A DNA stretch of 64,000 bases, taken from NCBI GenBank assembly GCA_964580575.1, contig CAZOLJ010000010.1, positions 1-64,000 on the forward strand, written 5' to 3'. Below the pieces are notes generated by a model. It was not told where the DNA came from, ran no database searches, and saw only the letters and a program-made list of their open reading frames with translations. This DNA comes from CAVPDE01 sp964580575. Its GTDB lineage: Bacteria; Desulfobacterota; DSM-4660; Desulfatiglandales; HGW-15. Shown here in pieces: positions 25,626 through 33,369 of the stretch. Every line of letters begins with the position of its first letter. The stretch's first letter is position 1. Both the position numbers and the translations under genes were made by a program.

Positions 25626-27355
25626 CGGCTCCTCCTGACCCTGAAGCCCGTGCCTTCGAGCAGAGGCAGAAGATTGAGCATATGCGCTGTGCCGACAAAG
25701 ACCGCGCAGCGGCCCGTCTCCAGGAAAGGCTTCATGCGCTCGAGGAAAGTGGCGTCGCGGCGGTGGATGACCCGCTCGGTGCGCGTGGGGAATTCCGTGC
25801 TGGTTCCCATCATCCCGTTGAGATCCCCCTTGAGATAGGCGCGCTCGTTGCGTCTGATGTAACCGTCCCAGCGATCGCAAATGCGGAAGAAACGGACGAC
25901 CCGCGAGAGGGGAATGCTCTCAAGGATCTCGATCTGTTCTGCAATGGTCTCCATGCCGACCACCGCCTTTCCCATGTCGTGAGCCAGATGCCAGGCCTCC
26001 AGATCCACGGACTGATCCCACCCATGGCGTTTCAGATAGCTGGTCCAGAGGGAGAAAAACGCCATCCAGTGGCGGGTTTCAGAGAGAAAAAAGCGCACAT
26101 CCGGAGGGTCCGGCCGCTGAAGGCCCAATACCCGTGCCCAGAAGCCCCTCGGTCCAATCACAACCCTCTCGAGTCGGCGAACCTCTTCCTCGGTGAGGGC
26201 GTCGATGAGACGCGAACTGCCGGATTCGGGGCTGCGGCCGGTCTCCGAGACCTGGTCGAGGCTCGCCTGATCCAGAGGCCCTTCGAAAAGCACCGTGTCC
26301 ACCCGCTCGAAAAGCTTGCGGAAGGAAGACTCAAAACTGTAGCAGAAAAAGTGGGCCGTGCCGCCAATCCAGGACCTGCGGCCCTCCTTCTCTATCTCCC
26401 AGAACATGGCAAAGCGCCGCTCTCGGGGGAGGCTGGCCAGAAACTGCTGTTTGGACATGGACGCCCCGGACGAGGAAGCCAACACTTTCATGAGTTCGTT
26501 CACGCCGGATCGGACGGTCTCCTTTTCCTGCCAGGAGGCCATCTCATAGGGCAATGCAGGAGCGCCGCCCCACTTGGTCTTGAAGCGGCGGATGCCCTCA
26601 TTGACGCCGAGACCCAAATGGATGAACGCTTTGCCCTGCCGTCCGGCGATCCTGATCATTTCCCTGAAAAGAAGATCCGAGGCATAATGCACGTAGTGAG
26701 TACGGGAGTGGGCGCCGATAAGATAGGTCAGGAAAGCCCGAGGGGCCGTGTCCAGCAGCAGGCAAGCGGCCAGGTGACCGTGCGGGTCCCATGCATTGAG
26801 CAGGACGAGTCCCGGAGTCTTTTGGAGAACCGTCTCGGTTTTGGCAAAGAGTTCGCGCACATTGGAAGGCAGCGCCACCCGGCCCACAAACTCGGCCCAA
26901 AGGCGGCGGTGCGCTGCCGTGAAGGTGTTCCCCTCCTCCAGCCGCAAGAGACCTGACGTCTTCTCCGCCAACCGCTCCAGGCGCTGAGGCACCTTGGCAT
27001 CAGCAGAAAGAACGTAGTAGTTATCATGGGCTTGGCCATAGGCCTTCAATCGATCGGGCAGGGTCGGACCGATGGCCCAGCAAGTCCTTGCCCGGGAACG
27101 CCGCACAGCCTCTGCTAGGGCTTGATCAAAGCCCTTGCCGCTGGTCTCGCCCGAAAGCGGATATCCAACAGCGATGAGCCAGTCCTCTGCCGCGTAAAAG
27201 AGGTACGGCCCTGCGACGAACGGTTCCCCGCCGGACATAGACTGCATGAACAGGACGGAGTGTTCCGGCACAGTGGCCCTTTTCAGGATCGCATCCAGCT
27301 CAGAAGGGTTCAAGGCTGCCTCCCAATCCTCTCTTTGAATCTCTATGGGTTTCAT
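25622..27355 (-). CDS. Fusion of a GNAT-fold domain and a TraB/GumN (Tiki-like) domain
   Basis: Residues 1 to about 300 form a GNAT/FemAB-like domain paralogous to the downstream protein. The remainder resembles the TraB/PrgY/GumN family, which shares a fold with Tiki-type proteases: a GTAHFF motif near residue 335 pairs with GTAHMLNLLPLLEGTGF near the C-terminus, and GxxH pairs of this kind are the family's proposed catalytic residues. ERVIHRRDATFLERMKPFL just before the end is also characteristic. No signal peptide is seen. The start is uncertain: ATG at 27355 or TTG at 27367, within a perfect ccccgcagc/gctgcgggg hairpin. A peptide- or envelope-related role is possible but inferred. Confidence 0.72.
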   Translation of the reverse strand: MKPIEIQREDWEAALNPSELDAILKRATVPEHSVLFMQSMSGGEPFVAGPYLFYAAEDWLIAVGYPLSGETSGKGFDQALAEAVRRSRARTCWAIGPTLPDRLKAYGQAHDNYYVLSADAKVPQRLERLAEKTSGLLRLEEGNTFTAAHRRLWAEFVGRVALPSNVRELFAKTETVLQKTPGLVLLNAWDPHGHLAACLLLDTAPRAFLTYLIGAHSRTHYVHYASDLLFREMIRIAGRQGKAFIHLGLGVNEGIRRFKTKWGGAPALPYEMASWQEKETVRSGVNELMKVLASSSGASMSKQQFLASLPRERRFAMFWEIEKEGRRSWIGGTAHFFCYSFESSFRKLFERVDTVLFEGPLDQASLDQVSETGRSPESGSSRLIDALTEEEVRRLERVVIGPRGFWARVLGLQRPDPPDVRFFLSETRHWMAFFSLWTSYLKRHGWDQSVDLEAWHLAHDMGKAVVGMETIAEQIEILESIPLSRVVRFFRICDRWDGYIRRNERAYLKGDLNGMMGTSTEFPTRTERVIHRRDATFLERMKPFLETGRCAVFVGTAHMLNLLPLLEGTGFRVRRSR

Positions 27356-27376
27356 TCCCCGCAGCAAGCTGCGGGG
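27356..27376. promoter_or_regulatory. Hairpin directly before the GNAT-GumN start codon
   Basis: ccccgcagc and gctgcgggg pair with a very short loop immediately upstream of the ATG at 27355 on the minus strand. It overlaps the expected ribosome binding site, so it could limit translation. It may equally be a chance palindrome. Confidence 0.4.
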
Positions 27377-27623
27377 ATCGTCATTGCTTTTGGAATGCTA
27401 GCACACGGGTATCTCCTAGTAAACGGCTCCGGTTCCGGCCATTCCAGGTTTTCCCCGGGAAGGGCTTTACAGATTCAGATTTTGCAGTTGATCTTGAAGA
27501 GCAGTTTGAAGTTTGCTGGGTGAATGTTGCCTGACACCTTTTGACAGCCGCTTTAATCTGGTATATCAATGAACAAGGCGGTATGGACCGCGCGGATGAC
27601 ACCGACTGACGGGAGGTGGAGAA

Positions 27624-28031
27624 ATGAACAGGAACTTCCGTGTTTGCCTTTGCGTGAGCATAGTGTTGCTTCTAACCCTTGTTGTGTCCGATGCCTTTGC
27701 TCAGAAGGAAGACCCCAACGCCAATGTGTTCAATCTTTATGGTAAGGCGATTGGAACCGTCAAAGAGGATGGGAAAATCACCAACCTCTATGGCACGGCG
27801 ATCGGATCTGTCGATGAGAAAGGCACGGTGTTCAATGTGAGCAAAATGGCCATCGGACAAGTGGATTCGGGCGGCACCGTGAGCAACCAGTCCGGAACCC
27901 CTCTGGGCAAGGTGGACGGACAGGGCAACGTCTACAATGTGGGCGGGACAAAGGTCGGTTCGGTGAACGCCGCAGGAAATATTATGCTCATCGGCGGTGC
28001 GGCTCGGCTCCTGTTCTTCGCAGGGAGATAG
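27624..28031 (+). CDS. Secreted small protein with about five degenerate glycine-rich repeats
   Basis: Residues 1-26 are a signal peptide ending at DAFA. The mature part repeats a unit of about 18 residues of the pattern N-x-x-G-x-x-I/V-G-x-V-x-x-x-G-x-V/I (for example [49 protein letters not shown]). Such repeats suggest a small beta-propeller or beta-solenoid of five units, like the beta-flower proteins of other bacteria. The ATG has GGGAGGTGGAG upstream. It is divergent from the GNAT-GumN gene. The function is unknown. Confidence 0.75.
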   Translation: MNRNFRVCLCVSIVLLLTLVVSDAFAQKEDPNANVFNLYGKAIGTVKEDGKITNLYGTAIGSVDEKGTVFNVSKMAIGQVDSGGTVSNQSGTPLGKVDGQGNVYNVGGTKVGSVNAAGNIMLIGGAARLLFFAGR

Positions 28032-28227
28032 GCGGCTGCCTGTGCTGCGGGTGGGGTTGCTGGAGCGCTCACCCGCGGTCTGTTTCGCTCAAGTGAACCA
28101 GACCCTGTCTTCCGTGCCTTTGTTGACCGCTGCCTCCACGAAAGAGGATACGAGCCTATCGGCTGGCGTTGACCACTGAGCGCGTCCCCCTCCCCTCATT
28201 GCTGGCAGAGGGAGTCAGTGGGTGCCC
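28032..28227. other. Convergent gap without recognised feature
   Basis: Between the repeat protein and the convergent minus-strand gene there is no convincing coding sequence. Short matches such as gtgaaccaga/tctg are too weak to call a terminator. Confidence 0.5.
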
Positions 28228-28809
28228 CTACTTGAATATGAGTTCCGCCCTTTCCCTCCCAAGTCGTTCCGAGTGGATCTCCATGGCTTTCACGATGAAG
28301 TCAATATCGGCTGCCGCGTTGGCTGTTTGAGGCCTCAGGATTTCGGCGAGCGCCTTTTCAGCCTTGTTCAACCGGTTGAGAAAGAGCAGATAGTTCGTGC
28401 GGCTCTTGTAGGCGGAGCGGATCAGGGCCGGCGCATTCTGGCCATGAGCGCGGAGAAGATCGGCGTAGTGTTCCACCAGGAGAAGAAACAGCTCCTTGAA
28501 AGGACCTTTGGCTTTTTCGGGAAGGTTCGAGTCTCTCAGAATCGTTTGGAGGTTGGGGTTTCTGGCTTTCTCTACGAGAGAGAGGCTCGCTTCAAGGGCG
28601 TGCTCCCTGGTGATCAGGTAATTCTTGGCGAATCCTTTTCGCCCCTCCACGACTTTTCGGACTTGAAAAACGTGGTATATGAGGATGATGGGGATGAATA
28701 TCATCCAAAAGGTCATTTTAGGGCTTTGGAGCACAGCGACGGCCAGTTCAGAGGCAAGTCGCTTTTCATAGTCCCATATGAAGTCTCTCTTTTCGCTCAT
28801 TGATGCCAT
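28228..28809 (-). CDS. Hypothetical single-span membrane protein
   Basis: A 193-residue protein with one strong membrane segment (about residues 32-48, TFWMIFIPIILIYHVF) and a long helical, charged C-terminal part (KAEKALAEIL...HSERLGRERAELIFK). I do not recognise the family. The ATG at 28809 follows GAGGAAG; a second ATG three codons later is possible. It sits downstream of the 97-residue protein and the YeiH-type transporter on the same strand, with which it may be co-transcribed. Confidence 0.7.
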   Translation of the reverse strand: MASMSEKRDFIWDYEKRLASELAVAVLQSPKMTFWMIFIPIILIYHVFQVRKVVEGRKGFAKNYLITREHALEASLSLVEKARNPNLQTILRDSNLPEKAKGPFKELFLLLVEHYADLLRAHGQNAPALIRSAYKSRTNYLLFLNRLNKAEKALAEILRPQTANAAADIDFIVKAMEIHSERLGRERAELIFK

Positions 28810-29007
28810 GGTGTTTTGCTTCCTCCCTCATGCCGTTGCCTCGTTCCAGGTTTCATCGCGGTACGGGGATACCCTTTCAGACGCTACCAAAACGCCACCC
28901 TCTGAGAGCTATCCCTTCCCGAAAGAGAAACCAAGAAATCGGTGGAACCTGGAGGAAGGATGGATGTCCCCTTTGGTAGGGTATCCCGCGGAGATGGAGG
29001 GGGAGTT

Positions 29008-29301
29008 TCACGGTCCCTTGGGCGTGTATTCGCGGTTGTTTCTTAGAGTGACTGCGGCTTCGCCGAATTCGTCAATGTCCGTGTAGTAAAGCGCTGTGGC
29101 CTTTAGATTTCTATCCTCAATGAACTTGAACGCGGAACCAAACCCGGGCAAACGATCTCCGAGAGGGGCAATCACGAACATGAAAAGAACGACCACCCCC
29201 ACCCCGATGAGCAATTTCAGCCAGGCATAGGCACCGCCCGGCGGACCTGAAGGGTCGCCGGGCGGTTCTATTTTCGTCTGCCTGTCTATTAGTTGGCGCA
29301 C
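29008..29301 (-). CDS. Small membrane protein next to the YeiH-type transporter
   Basis: A 97-residue protein with a Pro/Gly-rich N-terminus, one membrane helix (about 27-47, WLKLLIGVGVVVLFMFVIAP) and an outside domain ending in REYTPKGP. The start is a GTG with AGGAG six bases upstream, a clear site that supports it. It lies just downstream of the sulfate-exporter-like gene and may be an accessory subunit. Family not recognised. Confidence 0.7.
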   Translation of the reverse strand: MRQLIDRQTKIEPPGDPSGPPGGAYAWLKLLIGVGVVVLFMFVIAPLGDRLPGFGSAFKFIEDRNLKATALYYTDIDEFGEAAVTLRNNREYTPKGP

Positions 29302-29312
29302 GCGTGGCTCCT

Positions 29313-29357
29313 GCCCCTATCCCTCTCCCCGATAGGGAAGAGGGATAGGAAGAGGGA
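29313..29357. terminator. C/T-rich hairpin between YeiH-type gene and small membrane gene
   Basis: cctatccctct and agagggatagg form an 11-bp stem. On the minus strand a T-rich tract precedes it. It may attenuate transcription after the transporter gene. It belongs to the C/G-rich palindrome group. Confidence 0.5.
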
Positions 29358-29367
29358 AAATTTTACA

Positions 29368-31128
29368 TCAGATGCCCGCTGTAATGCCGGGGAACACGAC
29401 ATAGAACATAAGCCATGCCATTAACAGGGTGAGGCTAAGGTCCATGCTCTGGCCGACGACATAGAGCGTGACCGGTTTTCCTCCCTTGAAGTAAGGTCTG
29501 AACTCACGGAAATTGGTCTCCAGGCCGATGGAGGTGAAGGCCAGGGCAAAGAACCATTCCCGTGCGAGCCTTGTGAACCCGCGCAAAATACCCTGATCCA
29601 TCATGACCGTACTCACGTCTTTGCCCATCGTGGCATCGATTACCGAGAAAATAATGGACGCCACCATGAACCCGAGCACGAACTTGGGGAAGCGGTGCCA
29701 AATTTCCCACCAGCTCACCTCTTGACCCGGAGCGCATTCGATCTTGGCACACCAGTAATAGGCCACACCGAAGGCCGTGAGTCCGATCAGGACGTTCTGG
29801 ATCATCTTGATCGTAGCCGCCACGTAGAGGGCCTTTTCGCCGTAAAAGGCGCCGGCCGCAGCCACAGCGCCCGTGGAGTCGATGGTCCCTCCCATCCAGG
29901 CACCGGCCAGGATCTCAGGCATGCCCACAAGCCTAGCAAAGGCGGGTTGGGCCACCATGCAGACGGCCGTGAAGACCATAGAGAGACCGATGGCCAGGGT
30001 GAGCTCCTCCTTCTTGGCCCGGCAGGCCGCTGCGGTCGCGATGGCTGCCGAAACGCCGCAGACCGACATGTCCGCCGATATCGTGATGTTCAGGGTCTTG
30101 GAAGGCATCTTGATGATGTTCTGGCCGATCCAGTACGTGGAGATGAGCAGGATGGGGGTCACCACCCAGGACACGAAGATGCCGGGCGTGCCGATAGCGA
30201 TGATCTTGTTCACGAGGATTTCGGCGCCGAGCAAAACAAGACCTGTTTTGATGTAAAACTCCGTCTGCACGGCTGGCCGGACCCATTTTGGGGTGCCCAC
30301 GGTATTGCTCACCAACATGCCAAAGATGATAGCCCATAGAGGGAATCCGAACCCCCAATGCGCCATCGTGGCCTGCTGCTCAGCCATATACGCAAAGACG
30401 GCAAAGAGAAAAACAAAGAAGAACCCCACAAAAAAGCGGATGAAGGAATCCCCCATGATCCTTTTGCCGATGCCGAAAAAGACCCCCAGGAGAATGGCCA
30501 GGCCTATGAGGTAAGGAATCTTGTTATAGGGCTTGTTGCCGACCTTGGCGCTTGCCTTGGATGCGGCTTCCTTAGCCTTTATCCATGCGGCGATCTCGGC
30601 TTCCGCTTTCTTGTTGAGATCGCTGTTCTTGAAGGCTGCAGCCCCTGCCACCTTTTCAGCCTCTTTGGCCTTTGCAAGAGCCGACTCCTGCGCGGCCTTT
30701 GCCTTTTTGTTTGCTTCCTCGTGGGGGGCGTTCATCGCATCGGCGGCCGCCTTGCTCCGGTAAAGCGCATCCACGGGATTGCTTACCCATCGGCTGGGAG
30801 CAGCCAGATATTCCTGGAGGGTTTTGCCGAAACTTTGATCCCTCGCACGGATCCTTTTCTTTGAGTCCGAGGCTTGGTGCCATGCGATGGTATGGAAGGG
30901 AGCCTTAGCTGCTTCCTCTTTCATGATGGAGTTGTATTTGTCGAGATTCTCCTGCATTTTTTCGGGAGGCCTAGGAAGGAAAATGAGAATCCCAACGATC
31001 AGGATCAAGAACCCCATCCAGATAGCCATCCAGTCTTCTTTTTTCCATAGGTCGGAAATGGTGGTCTTTGTCCTTTCCAGGACCACATATTCCTCGCTTT
31101 GAGGTGCCGCACTCTTTTGTTCAGCCAT
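29368..31128 (-). CDS. YeiH/UPF0324-family putative sulfate exporter with N-terminal extension
   Basis: The core, from about residue 190, is a ten-or-so-helix transporter of the YeiH (UPF0324) family, annotated elsewhere as putative sulfate export. Signature stretches are GMLVSNTVGTP, TGLVLLGAEI, ADMSVCGVSAAIATAAACRAKKEE and GTIDSTGAVAAAGAFYG. Ordinary YeiH proteins have about 340 residues; this one has 586. The extra N-terminus has one membrane helix (about 37-53) and then an Ala/Lys/Glu-rich helical stretch (about 120-180), probably outside the membrane. The ATG at 31128 follows AAGGAGG with good spacing; an in-frame start 15 codons earlier is less likely. Two small membrane proteins follow on the same strand. 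Confidence 0.85.
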   Translation of the reverse strand: MAEQKSAAPQSEEYVVLERTKTTISDLWKKEDWMAIWMGFLILIVGILIFLPRPPEKMQENLDKYNSIMKEEAAKAPFHTIAWHQASDSKKRIRARDQSFGKTLQEYLAAPSRWVSNPVDALYRSKAAADAMNAPHEEANKKAKAAQESALAKAKEAEKVAGAAAFKNSDLNKKAEAEIAAWIKAKEAASKASAKVGNKPYNKIPYLIGLAILLGVFFGIGKRIMGDSFIRFFVGFFFVFLFAVFAYMAEQQATMAHWGFGFPLWAIIFGMLVSNTVGTPKWVRPAVQTEFYIKTGLVLLGAEILVNKIIAIGTPGIFVSWVVTPILLISTYWIGQNIIKMPSKTLNITISADMSVCGVSAAIATAAACRAKKEELTLAIGLSMVFTAVCMVAQPAFARLVGMPEILAGAWMGGTIDSTGAVAAAGAFYGEKALYVAATIKMIQNVLIGLTAFGVAYYWCAKIECAPGQEVSWWEIWHRFPKFVLGFMVASIIFSVIDATMGKDVSTVMMDQGILRGFTRLAREWFFALAFTSIGLETNFREFRPYFKGGKPVTLYVVGQSMDLSLTLLMAWLMFYVVFPGITAGI

Positions 31129-31503
31129 ATCGCATCCTCCTTTTCCCTCTGCGAGACGGACTTCGAAAAGCAAACGTTAGCTCAAACACACCTGTCACTT
31201 CGGCTCAGGCGCCAGCCTATCCAGACTTCAGCCTTCATAAAGTCACCTCCCTTCCAGATAATTTTGTAACCACAGAAGAACAGAAAAGCTTTTTACTATA
31301 AGCCGGTGAGCCCGCTGGGGCTCAGTGTGTGAACAAAAGCAACCACTGAAAGGTGACGAAAAGCAGCTTGGGTCCAAATCTACGCCTATTTCGATTCGTA
31401 ACAAGCAAAAATACACAAATCCGGCTTTTTGTCAAGAATGAAAACCTCTTGGATTTAGAGGGAAATAGGCTTATTATTGTCCACAGGAAGGTTCCTTTTT
31501 GTT
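31129..31503. other. AT-richer divergent intergenic region with one short hairpin
   Basis: This 375-base divergent gap carries no gene. tgagccc (31307-31313) and gggctca (31318-31324) form a 7-bp hairpin. It is A/T-richer than its surroundings and should contain the promoters of the YeiH-type and radical SAM genes, but no clear boxes stand out. Confidence 0.5.
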
Positions 31504-32517
31504 ATGATGTTTGTCGATCGAATCCTCTCATGGTTTGCTCCATCCTTTGACTGGATGCAGGTGGAAGTCACCTCGGCGTGCAATGCAGCCTGCATCTATT
31601 GCCCCCGCACGGTCTACAGGAAAATATGGGAAGATCGGCACCTCCCCCTGGAAACGTTCAAGAAACTGAAACCGGCGTTTGCCGATACTCGCCATATCCA
31701 TCTTCAGGGCTGGGGAGAACCTTTTCTTCACCCCGATTTTTTCGAGATGGTAGCCATCGCTAAGGCTCAGGCGTTTCAAGTGGGCACCACCACGAATGCC
31801 ATGCTGCTCAATGAAGAAACGGTGAGGAAAGTGATCAAAAGCGGTTTAGATATCCTCGCTTTTTCTCTTGCAGGCACCACAGAGCGGAATGACGCCATTC
31901 GCAAAGGGACGAGCCTGAAAAAGGTTTTGAAAGCCATAGAGACTCTAAGCCGGGAAAAGGAGAAGCGAGGAACGTCAGGACCGGAGATTCACGTGGCGTA
32001 TATGCTCTTCCGTTCAGGCATGGCTGAACTGGAGACGTTGCCTGCTTTGCTGGAGGGCCTTGGTGTCAGTCAGGTAGTAGTCAGCACGCTGGACTTTGTG
32101 CCCACCGAGGAACTCCGGAAGGAGGCTGTGATCCCGGCCAGGCAAGAAGAGTATGAAGAAGTCCGATCCGTCCTTGAGCGTTTGGTCCAGGCGGGCCGTG
32201 AAAAAGGTTTAGCTGTCCATTACCACCTCGTTTCCACGGAAAAACGGCGGGAAATCTGCACAGAGAATATCCAGAGGGCTTTGTGCGTTTCCTCTGACGG
32301 GGCAGTCACTCCATGTGTTTACACGAGCCTCGGGGTCTCAGGCACCTATTACAATTTGCAAGGCAAGAAAGTGAGCTGTGAGAGGATGGTCTTCGGAAAC
32401 ATCAGGGAGAAGAAGATAAAGGATATCTGGAAGGAGGAATCCTACAGCGCTTTTCGTCGCTCCTTCCACGAGGGAGAACTCGCTTCCACCTGTCAGAAGT
32501 GCCCAAAGATCTGGTGA
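31504..32517 (+). CDS. Radical SAM protein with SPASM-like C-terminal cysteines
   Basis: A radical SAM enzyme: CNAACIYC near residue 22 gives the CxxxCxxC motif that binds the [4Fe-4S] cluster with S-adenosylmethionine, and LQGWGEPFLHPDF is the glycine-rich SAM contact. C-terminal cysteines in LCVSSDGAVTPCVY, VSCERM and STCQKCP suggest one or two auxiliary clusters as in SPASM proteins. The chosen ATG (31504) follows AGGAAGG; a TTG nine codons upstream is less likely. It stands alone without an obvious peptide substrate gene, so the reaction is unknown. Confidence 0.82.
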   Translation: MMFVDRILSWFAPSFDWMQVEVTSACNAACIYCPRTVYRKIWEDRHLPLETFKKLKPAFADTRHIHLQGWGEPFLHPDFFEMVAIAKAQAFQVGTTTNAMLLNEETVRKVIKSGLDILAFSLAGTTERNDAIRKGTSLKKVLKAIETLSREKEKRGTSGPEIHVAYMLFRSGMAELETLPALLEGLGVSQVVVSTLDFVPTEELRKEAVIPARQEEYEEVRSVLERLVQAGREKGLAVHYHLVSTEKRREICTENIQRALCVSSDGAVTPCVYTSLGVSGTYYNLQGKKVSCERMVFGNIREKKIKDIWKEESYSAFRRSFHEGELASTCQKCPKIW

Positions 32518-32579
32518 GGGCTGATGTTCTGAAACAAAACTCCAACTCGATTCATGAAAATGTTCCCCTCTCCAACCAT

Positions 32580-32710
32580 GAGGCTGCGTTGCAATCTTGG
32601 AGGTCTCTGTTTCTGTCATTTCGACCGAAGGGAGAAATCTTGAATTCAGGGCACTTAGAGAATCAAGATTTCTCGACTGCCGCCTCGAAATGACATTGCG
32701 ACACAGCCTC
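32580..32710. repeat. Nested inverted repeat of 131 bp, 'tgtcatttcgacc' type
   Basis: Outer arms gaggctgcgttgcaat (32580-32595) and attgcgacacagcctc (32695-32710) match at 14 of 16 positions. Inner arms ctgtcatttcgacc...gagaaatctt and caagatttctcg...cgaaatgaca pair as well. The inner vocabulary recurs at 41880-41979. The element follows the radical SAM gene and could double as a terminator. Confidence 0.8.
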
Positions 32711-32740
32711 GCATTTGTTGGGAAAAAGGGGAGTGTCTCG

Positions 32741-32947
32741 TCACGCGGGGGTTTTCTTGCCTGCCGACGTATCCTCTCCTGGCCAGTCACCTAAGGTGCT
32801 AAGTCCCTTTCTGCGGTCCTTTCCTGATCTTCGTTCTTTCCCGCTTCGCCGTTCCACACCACCATTCATGAAGTAGCCCACATGGTAGGCCTTTCGTTGA
32901 TCGCTACCCGAGCGCCTGTCTATGGATGACCGAGTTTTATGAGCCAT
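32741..32947 (-). CDS. Small Arg/Gly-rich protein with RRSG repeats
   Basis: A 68-residue basic protein with reiterated RRSG, ERRSGKERRSGKDRR motifs. The ATG has GGAG about seven bases upstream. Short proteins with this pattern recur in deltaproteobacteria, as far as I recall, but I know no function. The 3' end overlaps no other gene. It could be a chance frame; the repeat pattern is the main argument for it. Confidence 0.5.
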   Translation of the reverse strand: MAHKTRSSIDRRSGSDQRKAYHVGYFMNGGVERRSGKERRSGKDRRKGLSTLGDWPGEDTSAGKKTPA

Positions 32948-33028
32948 GGCGACTCCGCAGCCATCACATCCATCCTGTGGCTATAGCAGCCTGTGAAAGT
33001 CCAAAGGACCAAAGGGAATTGATTCTCA

Positions 33029-33265
33029 TCAATCTTTTCTGCCTTCGTCCAGGTGTTGTTGAATCTCCTCAGCCGACAGCCCAAAGCTCTTCGCAGTCAC
33101 TCCGGCCAGTTTGTCCGTGAATGAGGGCACTGGCTGCAACACGATGTTGTTGTCTGACTTGGTGATCAGCATGCGCGTTCCGGTTCTAATTCCCATCTCC
33201 TTGCGAAGGCTTGATGGCAAAAGAACATAGCCTCTTCTTGAAACCGTCACCGAAGCTGATTTCAT
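33029..33265 (-). CDS. AbrB/MazE/SpoVT-type DNA-binding protein, orphan antitoxin-like
   Basis: The first 45 residues form a swapped-hairpin AbrB domain: VTVSRRGYVLLPSSLRKEMGI with the GxxxLP pattern and GTRMLITKSDNNIVLQP. Such proteins regulate their own promoter or act as antitoxins. The C-terminal part (TDKLAGVTAKSFGLSAEEI) would normally contact a toxin, but no PIN or MazF gene lies next to it. At 78 residues it is full length. Confidence 0.8.
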   Translation of the reverse strand: MKSASVTVSRRGYVLLPSSLRKEMGIRTGTRMLITKSDNNIVLQPVPSFTDKLAGVTAKSFGLSAEEIQQHLDEGRKD

Positions 33266-33369
33266 TCTGCTGATTTCCTTTTCACAGGTCGTTTCAAGTT
33301 TAGCAGCATTCTGAAAAACGTCAACCAGATTGAATTTCCGTAGCCAGATTCCTCTGGTAGCCTGGAAAC

